64,000 bases of DNA from Bifidobacterium myosotis (GTDB taxonomy: Bacteria > Actinomycetota > Actinomycetes > Actinomycetales > Bifidobacteriaceae). The notes under the pieces were generated by a model. That model was not told the origin of the DNA and searched no databases. It saw nothing but the letters and a program-made list of their open reading frames with translations. How positions within the stretch are numbered: the first letter of the stretch is position 1; the number at the start of each line of letters is the position of its first letter. This document shows, piece after piece, positions 36,479 to 46,300 of this stretch. Both the position numbers and the translations under genes were made by a program. Location: the NCBI RefSeq assembly GCF_002259745.1, contig NZ_MWWW01000002.1, forward strand, positions 62,106 to 126,105. The letters are read 5' to 3'.

Positions 36479-37437
36479 GCGAGGATGTCGATGACGAACA
36501 CCAGCGTGGAGTTGCCCGGAATCGTATCCCCGGAGCCATCGGCGCCGTAGCCCTGATCCGGCGGAATCACGAGCAGCACCTGCGAGCCGACGGTCTGGCC
36601 GATCAGCCCCTGCTTCCATCCGGAGATGATCTGGCCGCTGGCCGAAAGGTCGGCGTCGAACGTGGTGTTCTTGTCCCACGAGGAGTCGAACTGCTTGCCG
36701 TTCGTCAGCCAGCCGGTGTACTTGACCACGGCAGTGTCCGAATCGGTGAGCGTCTTGCCGGAGCCCTTGATGAGTGTCTGCGCCACAAGCTTATCCACCG
36801 AACCCTGGCCGTTCATATCGACGGAAGGCTTGCCGTCCTTGTCGCGCGTGACCTTGGGCAGGTTGACGGGCACGTCCGTGACCTCCTCGCCGGTGGCCTT
36901 TTCGAGGTCCTTGGACTTGGAGACGAAGGTCATCGCCATGATGTACGAGTAGCCCGACGTGTTCTGGTCGTTCACACCGAAGCCGATGGTGGTGTTGAGC
37001 TTGGCGCCCTTGATCTGGTCGTAGTAGGTGGAGGAGAGTTTCGAGGAGCTCACCACCAGCGAGCAGTCGGGCGTGTTCTTGGTCCAGGTGTCCATGAGCT
37101 CGGTGCCGTCCTTGACGTTGAGGGCGATGCCCTGCGCGCACACGCGGTCGCCGTCCTGGATGACGTCGCCGTCGCCTTCCTGCAGCACCACGTAGGAGCC
37201 GTCGGAGACGGTCATCGGCGTTTTGAAGGAGATGGTCGGCTTCTCGCCGAGCTTGCCGGTGGCGGTCACGCCGGCGATCTGGTTCTTGCTGTCGGAGGAC
37301 GACGAGGAAGACGAGGAGGACTTAGAGGAATCGGACGAAGAGGACGACGAGCAGGCGGCCAGCGTGACGCACATGATCAGCGACGAGGCAAGGGCCGCGG
37401 CCTTGGTCAGGGGATTGATGATGGAAGACTTGCGCAT
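36469..37437 (-). CDS. FKBP-type peptidyl-prolyl isomerase lipoprotein
   Basis: The 322-residue protein has a lipoprotein signal (AAALASSLIMCVTLAAC, lipobox LAAC) and a Ser/Asp linker. An N-terminal FKBP-like region (about 60-190) is followed by a typical C-terminal FKBP domain: SDTAVVKYTGWLTNGKQFDS, ISGWKQGLIGQTVGSQVLLV, IPPDQGYG and LVFVIDILAAY. It probably assists folding of exported proteins at the membrane. It is divergent from the two-segment membrane protein gene at 37518. Its stop is embedded in the 11-bp tandem repeats. Confidence 0.92.
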   Translation of the reverse strand: MRKSSIINPLTKAAALASSLIMCVTLAACSSSSSSDSSKSSSSSSSSSDSKNQIAGVTATGKLGEKPTISFKTPMTVSDGSYVVLQEGDGDVIQDGDRVCAQGIALNVKDGTELMDTWTKNTPDCSLVVSSSKLSSTYYDQIKGAKLNTTIGFGVNDQNTSGYSYIMAMTFVSKSKDLEKATGEEVTDVPVNLPKVTRDKDGKPSVDMNGQGSVDKLVAQTLIKGSGKTLTDSDTAVVKYTGWLTNGKQFDSSWDKNTTFDADLSASGQIISGWKQGLIGQTVGSQVLLVIPPDQGYGADGSGDTIPGNSTLVFVIDILAAY

Positions 37438-37517
37438 GACACACCACAGTACCGGCAAACCCTGATTTTCAGCCCTCTCAGGTAATCGAGAGCCGGGGAT
37501 TGTAGAATGGGAACGTT

Positions 37518-38897
37518 ATGAATGCTGAAGAACAGACAACAGAGCCGGACCGAGACGCCAAGTCCAAGCGTCCGACTCGTCATGCCAAGATCATGCGCGG
37601 CGTGGTGACGCCCATCTTCGGTCTTCTGGCGGTGACCGCCATCGTGCTGGGGGTTATGAATGCCACGATGTGGAAGCCGTCCGCCGAGATCACCGCGTCC
37701 GCATCCGTCACCGGCACGCAATACATCGTCACGGACGCCGGCGTACTCAACCTTCTTGACCAGAACACGACGCTGACCGCGGAGTCGAAGTCCTCCAGCG
37801 ATCAGGTATGTGTGGCGCTGGGGCCCGCGAAGGATGTGACCGGGTGGATCGGTCAGGATTCGTACCAGCGGGTCACCGGTATGTCCTCGTGGTCCGAGCT
37901 GAGTGTCGAACGCGCCGGTTCGGGTAACTCGGGTGGTTCGTCGTCCTCGTCGGACGATTCGTCGGATTCCTCCGGCACGTCCGGTTCTGCCGCCGGTTCT
38001 ACTGCCGGTACAGCCGCCGGCTCCACCGCCAAGGATGAGGTCGCCTTCAAGGACTCCGAGATGTGGACCTCCGTCAAGTGCGGCAAGGGGTCCGCCACAT
38101 TGAACGTCACCAAGGCCACCGGGGCGACCGTGGCCATCGTGGATCTGGGCGATGAAGCGTCCGCGGCCACGGTCAAGCTGCACTGGGTGCGCTCGCAGGT
38201 GCCGGACTTCGCCATGCCGTTCTATCTGTCCGGTGGTCTGCTGGCCGTCATCGCCGTGCTGTGCGCCTCCGTGTTCGCCATGCCTCCGCACAAGCGCCGC
38301 AACAAGCGCATCATCGAGGGGACGGCGCATGAGATCGTCGAGGCCGGGCTGTCGTTCGCCGAACGCGCCGAACGTGCCGCCGCCGGTGGCGCGCCGTCCT
38401 ATCCGGCCGCGGCCGCGAATGGTGGTCGCAAGCGTCGCCGCCATGCCGGTCATCGCCGCGGTGCCAAGCCGGCGGGTGAGAGTGTGGCTGAGGAGCGTCC
38501 GCAGTCGCCCGTCATCATCGACCCGGCGTCCCGCAATCTGGTCGCGGATCAGCAGCATGCGTCCGCCGCGTCCACGGAGTCGCCGGCGGCCGTCCTCGCG
38601 GGGAGTGCCGAACATGCCGGCAATGCGGCGTCTGATGCGACCGGCGTATCCGGTGCATCGGCTGCATCGGCCGCATCCTCCGAGTCCGGCCAATCCGCCG
38701 CGCCGAACGGCACGAACGGCACGGATGGCCCCCGTGAATCCCGGTCCTCGGTCGCGTCCGCAGACGCCGACGTGGAATCGACCTCCGTGATCACGCCCGA
38801 TGAGCTCCAGGCCTACTTCGCACGTCTGGCCCGGGAATCCCAGGAGTCCAACACGAACGGAGACGCGCAGAACGACGGACAGGGGGAGAGCCGATGA
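37518..38897 (+). CDS. Membrane protein with two transmembrane segments, unknown function
   Basis: The 459-residue protein has membrane segments at about residues 27-47 (VVTPIFGLLAVTAIVLGVMN) and 234-256 (YLSGGLLAVIAVLCASVFAM). An extracellular domain of about 180 residues with a Ser/Gly low-complexity insert lies between them. The cytoplasmic tail is basic (HKRRNKRIIEG), then rich in Ala, Ser and Pro. Its stop overlaps the next lipoprotein gene by four bases (ATGA), so the two form an operon and probably a complex. The layout suggests an envelope assembly or signalling part, but I recognise no family. Confidence 0.75.
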   Translation: MNAEEQTTEPDRDAKSKRPTRHAKIMRGVVTPIFGLLAVTAIVLGVMNATMWKPSAEITASASVTGTQYIVTDAGVLNLLDQNTTLTAESKSSSDQVCVALGPAKDVTGWIGQDSYQRVTGMSSWSELSVERAGSGNSGGSSSSSDDSSDSSGTSGSAAGSTAGTAAGSTAKDEVAFKDSEMWTSVKCGKGSATLNVTKATGATVAIVDLGDEASAATVKLHWVRSQVPDFAMPFYLSGGLLAVIAVLCASVFAMPPHKRRNKRIIEGTAHEIVEAGLSFAERAERAAAGGAPSYPAAAANGGRKRRRHAGHRRGAKPAGESVAEERPQSPVIIDPASRNLVADQQHASAASTESPAAVLAGSAEHAGNAASDATGVSGASAASAASSESGQSAAPNGTNGTDGPRESRSSVASADADVESTSVITPDELQAYFARLARESQESNTNGDAQNDGQGESR

Positions 38898-39919
38898 GCA
38901 AGCGCAATACGATGCACGCGCGACTGACCAGGTTGTCCGTGGCGGCGCTCGCCGTAGTCGCGATGGTGGCCCCGCTGGCCGCCTGCGAGGGACAGCTGCC
39001 CACTCCGGTCGCCGATTCGGCCTCGAATCCCACGCCCGACCTCACGGAGGCACAGGAGAAGAAAATCCGCCTGTCGATTCTTGACGGCATCGACGCGGCC
39101 GATCAGGCCAAGTCCGTCGAGCAGCTGTCCTCGGTGATGGCCGGCCCGCAGCTGGAGATCCGTTCCAGCCAGCTCACCGTGGCCCAGAAGACCGGTCAGA
39201 TGAGCAAGTTCGCCGCGATTCCGAAGGACGTGGCGCAGGTGGTGATTCCCACCGACGACGGCTGGCCGCGTTCGGTGTTTACTATCACCACCACGACGTC
39301 GGATCAGCAGTCCAAGCGACTGTTGGTGCTGAATCAGGCCACGGCGCGGCAAAACTACAAGCTCGTGGCGATGGCCCGTCTCTTCGAGGGCGCGCAGCTG
39401 CCGAAGTTCGAGATCCCCACGCTGGGCTCGAAGATGGGTTCGGCCAAGGACACCGGGCTGGTCATGACAGCCACGGACGCGCTGACCCAATACGCCGATG
39501 TGCTGCAGAACGGCGCGAACAGCCAGTACGCCTCCAAGTTCGCCGACGATCTGCTGCGTCAGACGCTGGCCAAGACCGCATCCGACGTGCAGGCCGGCAT
39601 GGAGCGTAACAACGGCACGCAGCAGCAGACGTTCACCGCCGTGCCGGACCAGATGTGGGTCATGCGTTCGGCCGAGGGCGGCGAACTTGTGGTGGGCCGC
39701 ATCAATTCGGTGTGGGTGCGTAAGGCCGGCGACGGCCGCGAGTCGCAGCCCGCCTCGGATGACGAGAAGGCACTATACAACAGCGACAAGTACACGAGCA
39801 CCATGCAGGTGACGTACGTGAACGTCGTGGCCCTGTACATCCCCAAGGCCGATGCCGACAACGCGCAGGTGACCGCCGTGGGCGCCGACCGTCAGCCGGT
39901 CAAGGTCGAGGCGCTGTAG
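38894..39919 (+). CDS. Lipoprotein of unknown function, 341 residues
   Basis: A lipoprotein signal is seen (AALAVVAMVAPLAAC, lipobox LAAC, then EGQLPTP). The exported part (about 310 residues) has FTITTTTSDQQSKRLLVLNQ and a C-terminal half with VTYVNVVALYIPKADADNAQ. It overlaps the upstream membrane protein gene by four bases, and a terminator follows at 40006. Its stop codon lies in a 16-bp tandem triplication. I recognise no named family. Confidence 0.78.
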   Translation: MSKRNTMHARLTRLSVAALAVVAMVAPLAACEGQLPTPVADSASNPTPDLTEAQEKKIRLSILDGIDAADQAKSVEQLSSVMAGPQLEIRSSQLTVAQKTGQMSKFAAIPKDVAQVVIPTDDGWPRSVFTITTTTSDQQSKRLLVLNQATARQNYKLVAMARLFEGAQLPKFEIPTLGSKMGSAKDTGLVMTATDALTQYADVLQNGANSQYASKFADDLLRQTLAKTASDVQAGMERNNGTQQQTFTAVPDQMWVMRSAEGGELVVGRINSVWVRKAGDGRESQPASDDEKALYNSDKYTSTMQVTYVNVVALYIPKADADNAQVTAVGADRQPVKVEAL

Positions 39920-39955
39920 GCCTGAGGCGCTGCAGACCTGAAGCGCTGTAGGCTG
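39908..39955 (+). repeat. Three 16-bp repeats over the lipoprotein gene stop codon
   Basis: GAGGCGCTGTAGGCCT, GAGGCGCTGCAGACCT and GAAGCGCTGTAGGCT follow one another. The first holds the codons for Glu-Ala-Leu and TAG. Confidence 0.9.
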
Positions 39956-40005
39956 AGCCGCGTGGGCGCGAACGCCGCCCTGTGCGAACTTCGCCGGATT
40001 CTTCG

Positions 40006-40041
40006 CGGTGCTGGAACTACAATCGGTTCCAGCACCGTTTT
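40006..40041 (+). terminator. Terminator after the 38894-39919 lipoprotein gene
   Basis: CGGTGCTGGAAC pairs with GGTTCCAGCACCG, followed by TTTT. Confidence 0.85.
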
Positions 40042-40069
40042 GCATTTGTGAACATATATGGAGGCAAGC

Positions 40070-41041
40070 ATGGCTGATCAGGAGTTCCATCCCGGAGTGT
40101 CGTTGGCGGGGGCCGTCGATCTTGAGGCGCTCAAGCATCAGGTGAAGGCCGAGCCGGGCCAGACGGGCGGCGCGCCCGCGGCCGGTGCCTACGTGATCGA
40201 CACCACCGAGAACACGTTCCAGGCCATGGTCCAGACCTCCGCCACCTTCCCGATTCTGCTGTTCCTGTGGGTGCCGACCGACGACCGTCTCTTCCCGATG
40301 GCCCGTGCGCTCGGCGACGCGGTGAACGCTCTTGACGGCAAGATCCAGCTGTCGCGTATCGACATCGCGTCCAACCCGTCCATCGCTCAGGCGCTGCAGG
40401 TGCAGGGCGCGCCCGCGCTGTTCGCGCTGATCGGCGGCCGTCCGATGCCGCTGCTGCAGGGACTGCCTAGCGACGACGAGATCAAGCAGTTGTGCGACGA
40501 GGTGATTCCGAAGATTATTCAGGCCGCGGCCCAAGCCGGCGTGAGCGGTACCGCGCCGTACTCGGGGGACCCGGATTCCGATGCGGCCAAGTCCGCGGGT
40601 GCAGGCGCCGACGCCAACGGCGAGCAGGTGCCGCCTGAACATGCCGAGGCCCATCGTCTGGCCGCTGAGGGCGACTACTCCGGTGCGGCCGCCGCGTACG
40701 AACGTGTGCTGGAATCCGACCCGAACGATGCGCTCGCCGCCCGCGAACGCGCCAAGGCGCTGCTGCTGGCCCGCTCCGGTCAGGCCAACGTGCGTGAGGT
40801 GCGCGCCGAGGCCGCGGCCAAGCCGGATGACGTCGAGGCCCAGCTCGCCGTGGCTGACATCGATATGATCGGCGGTCAGATCCAGGACGCCTTCGACCGT
40901 CTGTTGGACTTCCTCGCCGCCGGTCACAAGGCTGACATCGAGCCGGTCCGTAAGCGTTTGCTCGAGTACTTCGCCATCCCCGAGCCCACCGACGAGCGCC
41001 TCAAGCGCGCCCGTCGCCGCCTCGCCACGCTGATGTACTGA
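40070..41041 (+). CDS. Thioredoxin-like TPR co-chaperonin (YbbN/CnoX type)
   Basis: The 323-residue protein has an N-terminal thioredoxin fold (FPILLFLWVPTDDRLF, SRIDIASNPSIAQALQVQGA, PALFALIGGRPM) in which the active-site CxxC is replaced by TDDR, so it cannot act as a redox thioredoxin. A C-terminal TPR part follows (HRLAAEGDYSGAAAAYERVL, DIDMIGGQIQDAFDRLLDFL). This is the layout of YbbN/CnoX. GGAGG lies before the ATG at 40070; an ATG at 40058 precedes that site. A 13-bp tandem triplication covers the stop. Confidence 0.85.
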   Translation: MADQEFHPGVSLAGAVDLEALKHQVKAEPGQTGGAPAAGAYVIDTTENTFQAMVQTSATFPILLFLWVPTDDRLFPMARALGDAVNALDGKIQLSRIDIASNPSIAQALQVQGAPALFALIGGRPMPLLQGLPSDDEIKQLCDEVIPKIIQAAAQAGVSGTAPYSGDPDSDAAKSAGAGADANGEQVPPEHAEAHRLAAEGDYSGAAAAYERVLESDPNDALAARERAKALLLARSGQANVREVRAEAAAKPDDVEAQLAVADIDMIGGQIQDAFDRLLDFLAAGHKADIEPVRKRLLEYFAIPEPTDERLKRARRRLATLMY

Positions 41042-41067
41042 GCTGATGTGCTGAGCTGATGCGCCGA
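41029..41067 (+). repeat. Three 13-bp repeats over the YbbN-like gene stop codon
   Basis: GCTGATGTACTGA, GCTGATGTGCTGA and GCTGATGCGCCGA follow one another; the first contains Met-Tyr-TGA. Confidence 0.9.
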
Positions 41068-41089
41068 TCGCGGTATTGATTGCGATGGA

Positions 41090-41376
41090 CGGCTATCGTC
41101 TCGCGACAATGTCTCGCGCCGATGTGCAAATGGCTCGTTGGGTTGGTTCTTGGCGTTCTCCAGTGCTGTTCAGCGGTACATTGTCGTGAATTTCGGGCTG
41201 TTCTCGCGACAATGTATCGCTGAGATGGTGTCAGTGAGATTTTGTCGTGGAATACCCTTGTTTTTCGCGACAATGTAACGCTAAGGTCTCGTTACCGCGG
41301 ATTGACCGCGGCTCAAGGACGGTTCAGGGCGCCGGGATAGAACGATTCGGATTGCCGGGCGGCTATCGTCTCGCGA
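41090..41376. repeat. Inverted-word island (CGCGACAATGTA) bounded by a 17-bp direct repeat
   Basis: Between two convergent genes, the word CGCGACAATGT lies at 41102 (+), 41176 (-), 41205 (+), 41240 (-) and 41267 (+). The +/- pair at 41203-41250 forms a hairpin with TCGCTGA/TCAGTGA. The exact direct repeat CGGCTATCGTCTCGCGA flanks the island at 41090 and 41360. No gene is seen in 41042-41382. Confidence 0.85.
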
Positions 41377-41382
41377 TTGCCG

Positions 41383-42009
41383 TCACACCATGCGGTTCTT
41401 GCCGAAGTACTGCTGGAATCGTGGGCCTTCGGCGGCAAGTTCCCGCTCGAAGTCCTTGGCCCACTCGCTGAACGGGCGACCGGCGAGTCCGTCGTTGTTG
41501 AACCGAGGCTGATCGGTGATTTCGGTGATGCAGAACTTCGGAATCGTCAGGTTCGTCACGGGCGTGGCACGTTCCGCTTCGGCTACCACGAGCGGCGCGT
41601 TCGGTCCGCCGAATACGTCCACGCTCCAGCCGTCCTCCGCAATCCAGACTGAGTAGCGGTTCTTGATGACCACCGCGCCGCCGCGTTTGACCAGTTCGGC
41701 GGCGATGCGGGTGTCGATTTCGCGCTCGACCTCGTAGCGCGTGCCGCCCACGGATGGGCCTTTGACGGTAACGAACGCCTCGGTGAAGCGCTCGCGGTAT
41801 TGGTTTAGTATGGCCGCCGGGTCAAGATCGGGGGTCATGTCGATGTGTATGGTGCGGGAGAGCAGCCGCACGCGCAGCGCATAGTTGTCGGTGTACACGT
41901 AGTAGCTCTGGATGATGAGGGTCGGTGCGTCGCCGTCGTCGTATTCCGCCGGCAACTCCCGGCAGAAGAAGCGGCGTTCGTATTCGAAGTCATCTGTAGG
42001 TTCCGACAT
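41383..42009 (-). CDS. CYTH-domain protein (triphosphate tunnel metalloenzyme family)
   Basis: The 208-residue protein begins with FEYERRFFCRELPAEY, the E-x-E-R-x start of the CYTH fold, then QSYYVYTDNYALRVRLL, FVTVKGPSVGGTRYEVEREI and VIKNRYSVW. The alternating Glu/Arg/Lys residues line the triphosphate tunnel. Members hydrolyse tripolyphosphate, thiamine triphosphate or make cAMP; the substrate here is unknown. It is convergent with the YbbN-like gene and divergent from tRNA-Arg. Confidence 0.85.
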   Translation of the reverse strand: MSEPTDDFEYERRFFCRELPAEYDDGDAPTLIIQSYYVYTDNYALRVRLLSRTIHIDMTPDLDPAAILNQYRERFTEAFVTVKGPSVGGTRYEVEREIDTRIAAELVKRGGAVVIKNRYSVWIAEDGWSVDVFGGPNAPLVVAEAERATPVTNLTIPKFCITEITDQPRFNNDGLAGRPFSEWAKDFERELAAEGPRFQQYFGKNRMV

Positions 42010-42105
42010 AACACCATTGTAGGGTGGGGAACGCTTATTTCGTGCCGTTTGCTGGCGAATCCGCTGGTGTTTTCCCGCTGATGGTGTACAGTAGAGAAGT
42101 TGCTT

Positions 42106-42178
42106 GGGTCCGTAGCTCAGTGGATAGAGCGTCTGTCTCCGGAACAGAAGGTCGAGGGTTCGATCCCCTTTGGGCCCA
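42106..42178 (+). tRNA. tRNA-Arg(CCG)
   Basis: The 73-nt gene has acceptor arms GGGTCCG/TGGGCCC (with two G-T wobbles), D arm GCTCAGTGGATAGAGC, anticodon stem-loop CTGTCTCCGGAACAG with anticodon CCG, and T arm GAGGGTTCGATCCCCT with one imperfect pair. Discriminator A; CCA is not encoded. Confidence 0.95.
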
Positions 42179-42310
42179 CGAGAGTGGCGGAATTCCAATG
42201 GTTTCAAAGCCTTGGGATTCCGCTGTTGTGCTAATTGGGCACATATCGAGCACATGGCTGTGTGCCGTGGCGCATTGTGGCGCCTGTTGTCGCGGACTGA
42301 TCGTATGTGA

Positions 42311-42607
42311 TTGAATCCATTGGCCGAGATCGATGCGTCGATATTGATGGAGCCCCTTTTGTGTATTCGCACTGGGACGTCGGTTGGCGCAAATTTAGGC
42401 ATGAAGTTGGTGCAGAACCGGGAACGTAGCAGGCGTACCGGTAGAGCAGCTCGATTCATTGCACCCCGACATCGGATTGGCCGGCCTTGGATCAGCCGAC
42501 GCGGATTAATCGTGTGCCCGGGTGTGACAATTGGCGACAATTCGGCGATTGGTGCCGGCTCGGTCGTCGCCAAGGACATCCCCGAGAACGGGAGTCGCTG
42601 TGAGTGA
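42311..42607 (+). pseudogene. Remnant of a sugar O-acetyltransferase (LacA/Maa/NodL family)
   Basis: The frame preserves two ends of the hexapeptide-repeat enzyme: MEPLLCIRTGTSVGANLG (compare the family's EPPFxCDYGxxIxIGxN) and, 50 codons on, IVCPGVTIGDNSAIGAGSVV followed by AKDIPENGSRCE. The catalytic histidine region and several hexapeptide turns between them are missing, no start or ribosome site is evident, and the protein would be half the usual size. It lies directly after tRNA-Arg, a common integration point. Confidence 0.7.
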
Positions 42608-42823
42608 CCCGTGCCGTGTGATGTGGAGCATGGTCTGATGAGCTGAGCGCCCGGTCGGCTGGGTCGGGAATGCGCGGAAGGTTCCCCTGGGGGTTTAAAT
42701 ACTGCGAAGGGGTATTACACGGCTCCTTTATTGGTCCAATGAGCTAACTAATTTTGCACAGTTTTCGCCTATATTCCGCGTTTCTGGAGATGCGACGGGA
42801 CTCGCGCGGATTGTTCTGTCGGT

Positions 42824-42852
42824 TTGGAATATCCCTCGGGGGGGGGTATGGT
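42824..42852 (+). promoter_or_regulatory. Candidate pilus-locus promoter with a G9 tract in the spacer
   Basis: TTGGAA (42824-42829) and TATGGT (42847-42852) lie exactly 17 bp apart, and the spacer ends with nine consecutive G. Slippage of the G run would alter the -35/-10 spacing and so switch expression. No other gene start lies between it and the pilin gene. The gap 42608-43314 has no other gene I can support. Confidence 0.55.
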
Positions 42853-43314
42853 GACTGATTAGTGTACGCGTGAGTGTGCCCGAAGTTGTGAGCGCTAACG
42901 ACGTCGTGATGAAGGTGCATCAAGGTGATTGCTCGGTGGAAGAAGGTACGTATGCCGGTGCCGATACATGGCAGGTACGGCGATGACGGGTCCTTCTTAC
43001 TGGGTGAAAACGTGTGCATTCCTCGGCAGTCGTTGTGCTCAGGTCTTGTGCCCGCTGTGGTGTATGCGGTGCGATATCGGTGCAAAACGGAGCGTCTGCC
43101 ATGAACGAGAACCGTGTGGCTATGCATGCAAACGTGCGTACGACCAGTACGACTGATGCAACGAGAGCTGTCAGCGTGACCACTGCGGCCAGCGTTACCA
43201 GCGTTGCCGACACAGCTAAAAGCGGGTTGGCCGCAGACGAAATGACCAGGGAATCAGGGAAACCAGGAGAAGGACAATCCATGACAATGTCGATGAAGGG
43301 CAACGGCATGAGCG

Positions 43315-46300
43315 ATGGTGATAAGGACGGCGAGCTCCGTCGGACTGGCCGTCACGGTCGGACTGGGGCGTGCCGGTCTGCTCGGCGTGGCCGGTCGAAT
43401 TGCTGAGTCCGAACAGGTTGCAGGTCTCGATCACCCCGCTCAGTTCCGCAAGCCGGGCAAGTTCTGGATGAAACTCGTCGGCGTGCTTACCGCCGCCGCT
43501 CTGGGCCTCACGTATGCCAGTTCAGCACTGGCAGATGATTTTACGGCTCCCGATACGTCGTCGAGCACTGATTCCAGCGTCTCCAGTGATAGTGATACTT
43601 GGGCCGGCCAAGCTGACGGTACGCTCGACACCGCACCCGGTGATGCTTCTGACGATGCCGGCACTAACGATGGCTCTGCTTCCACGGATACATCCAACAC
43701 TCAGTCCGATGCGACTACACAACCAGTGGCTAAGCCAACCGGGGGATGCGGCGATGTGCGGAATTGGGCCATACTTAAGACCTGTGTGCAGTCCACTGCT
43801 CCCGCCATGGTGGTCATTGCGCAGACCATCGAGGTGCCGGCCAACGAGATTGCCGTCGTCGCCTCGCAGATTACATTGACCGCGTCCGATGGCCTCGACC
43901 CTGCGATGACCTCAAAAGAGAACGGCGACACGATCTTCAACGTGGCCCCTGGCGCATCGCTCACCATCGGCACGGATGTGAACGACGCCAGCTTCTCCTA
44001 CAAGAACGGCAAGCGCTTTTTTGCTTTTCTGCAGGGGCCGAAAGATTCACAGGACGGCGGCAAGCTGACCGTCAACAACGGCACGTTCTCCGGCATCGAC
44101 ACGACCGACAGTAAGAATCATGACATGGGTACGCTGGTCTATAACGCGGGCGGCACGGTCACGGTGAAAGGCGGCACGTTCACAGGCAACAAGTCGACCA
44201 ACGGCGGTGTGATCAACCAGAATTCAGGTTCGACAATCGTCACAGGAGGGACGTTCACCGGTAATATGCAGGAACCGGCCAACAACTGCGCCGAGGATTG
44301 GAATGTTGGATGGGGCGATCCCTGCAACGCGACGTTGTCTGGTTCAGGCGGCGGCGCGATCCATACAGACGGAGGGAACCTGACCATTCAGGGTGGGGTC
44401 AAGTTCGTAGGAAACTCGGCGCGCGCGTGGGGTTGGAACTCTGGCGGTGGCGCTGTGTATGCGACTGGTACCTTGCGCATCAGCAACAAAATCCAGGCCA
44501 AAGCCACCGGAGGGACCGAGATTCTCACTCCGAATTTCACCGGCAACTGGGCTGCGGTGGAGAAACCATGGGATGAGTCCGGCAATCCGATTGCGATCAA
44601 GCGTGGCGGCGCAGGCGGCGCTGTGTTCCTGCAGGGGACTCCGGGGCAGTCTTCGACGGCGTATTTCATGGGTGGAATCTACGAGGACAACGCGTCTGGC
44701 TATTTGGGTGGAGGCATCTATACGGAGGAGAACACCACCTCCTATGTGGCGCGCAGCTTGGCGACAAGTAATACGGCCGGTCATTTCGGCGGTGGTTTGT
44801 GGCTGTGCCCGTCTGGGTCCGCACAGGCTTCCGAGGGCGGCAACATCGCCCTATACGGCAACATGGTTGATACCAGAGTCGACGCGAATACCGATGCCGC
44901 TGACAATACCAGCAACAATCCGGTCAACATCCCTCAGATGCCAGAGTTTGCGGGGACGACTACTACGGCCGGCGCCGATTTCGCGATGATGAACCCCGAG
45001 TTCAAGAATCACAATGACACATCGTTCCAACTGCTGGATACATGGTTCACGGACCGCACGACGCCCGCAGTGGAATGGCACAAGGACAACACGCCATTGC
45101 AGCATTCGAGTGGCTACTTCGACTCGTGGCTACCCAGACTCAGCAACCGTCAAGGCATTGTCGCACTACTTGCCAGAAAGGACGCTGATAACGGTGCGAT
45201 TGTAAAGAAAGGCACACTTGTCCTATCCCATAAGGGGACTGAAGGTGCGATCCAGACGGGTGTGGCACTTCGGGCAAAGGTCGTCGATAGCGAACAGCAA
45301 AATCAGGCGGTAGCTAGCGCTCAGGTCAGCATCACCGGAAACAGGGCGCGTCTGTCCGGTGGCGGATTCGGCAGTAACGGCGTAGTCCTGTTCTCCAGTC
45401 CTTACTCCGCATCTTGGAGGAAGGCCGCTGCGGACCAAAACGGAATTGTGCCTACGGACAAGCCGACACTGCTTCCTGGCGCTATCTGGAAGCTCACCAT
45501 CAAGGACAATCAGATCACCGATAAGAACATGAGCGGTACAGACGAGAAAACTCCCTACATGGACGAGTTCCTTCGCACCCAGGCATGCCAAGCCGGTAAT
45601 GTGACCAGCGGCCAATCCCATTGCTGGGAGCATGACGACACCAACGAAGAATGGACGGCGGTGATTCGTGACAATGGGATTCTCGATAACAACAGGACTT
45701 CGGGTGAGATAGGCGTCGACAACCTCGCTCCCGGTACGTACACGCTTACCGAGGAACAGGCTCCGACCGGTTACCAGAAGACCGACACCAAGTACACGTT
45801 TACTATCACCCCGGTCAGCAACGGCACGATTCCTCAGGATCCCGATATCCATGAGCAGAATGAAAACGGCGGTGAAGGTGCGTTGGTTTCCGGTCGAACG
45901 ATCGGCAACAAACCGATGGGTGGCATTGCTTGGACGAAGCGCTCTTCCGTTAACGATGACAGACTTGCTGGCAGTACATGGAAGCTTGAGCAGGTTGACC
46001 ACGGTGCGGTGACTGAGACTAAGGAAGTCGCGGATTGTGTCTCTGACACCGCAGTCGCCCCTTCGAAAGCCGTGGCATCCACGAATCCGTGCGATCTGGA
46101 TAAGGATACCTCGGCTGGTGGCTTCCGACTCGACGGCATGGGTGACGGCACCTACAAGCTGACAGAGACCGCTACGCCTGATGGCTACTGGAAGCCCACC
46201 AATGATGAGTACTGGCAGGTTGTTCTCAAAGACGGTAATGCCCAATGGACTCACCATAAGGGCAATGAGGAGACCTCCATGGCAACCGGTGACATCGTGA

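Noticed and set aside
42838..42846. G9 tract as a coding-sequence frameshift site
   Set aside because: No plausible gene reads through it; its position between -35-like and -10-like hexamers explains it better.
43014..43406. Separate gene upstream of the large pilin
   Set aside because: The frame overlaps the pilin frame, has no domain and ends just inside it; it is better treated as a possible alternative start of the pilin (see findings).
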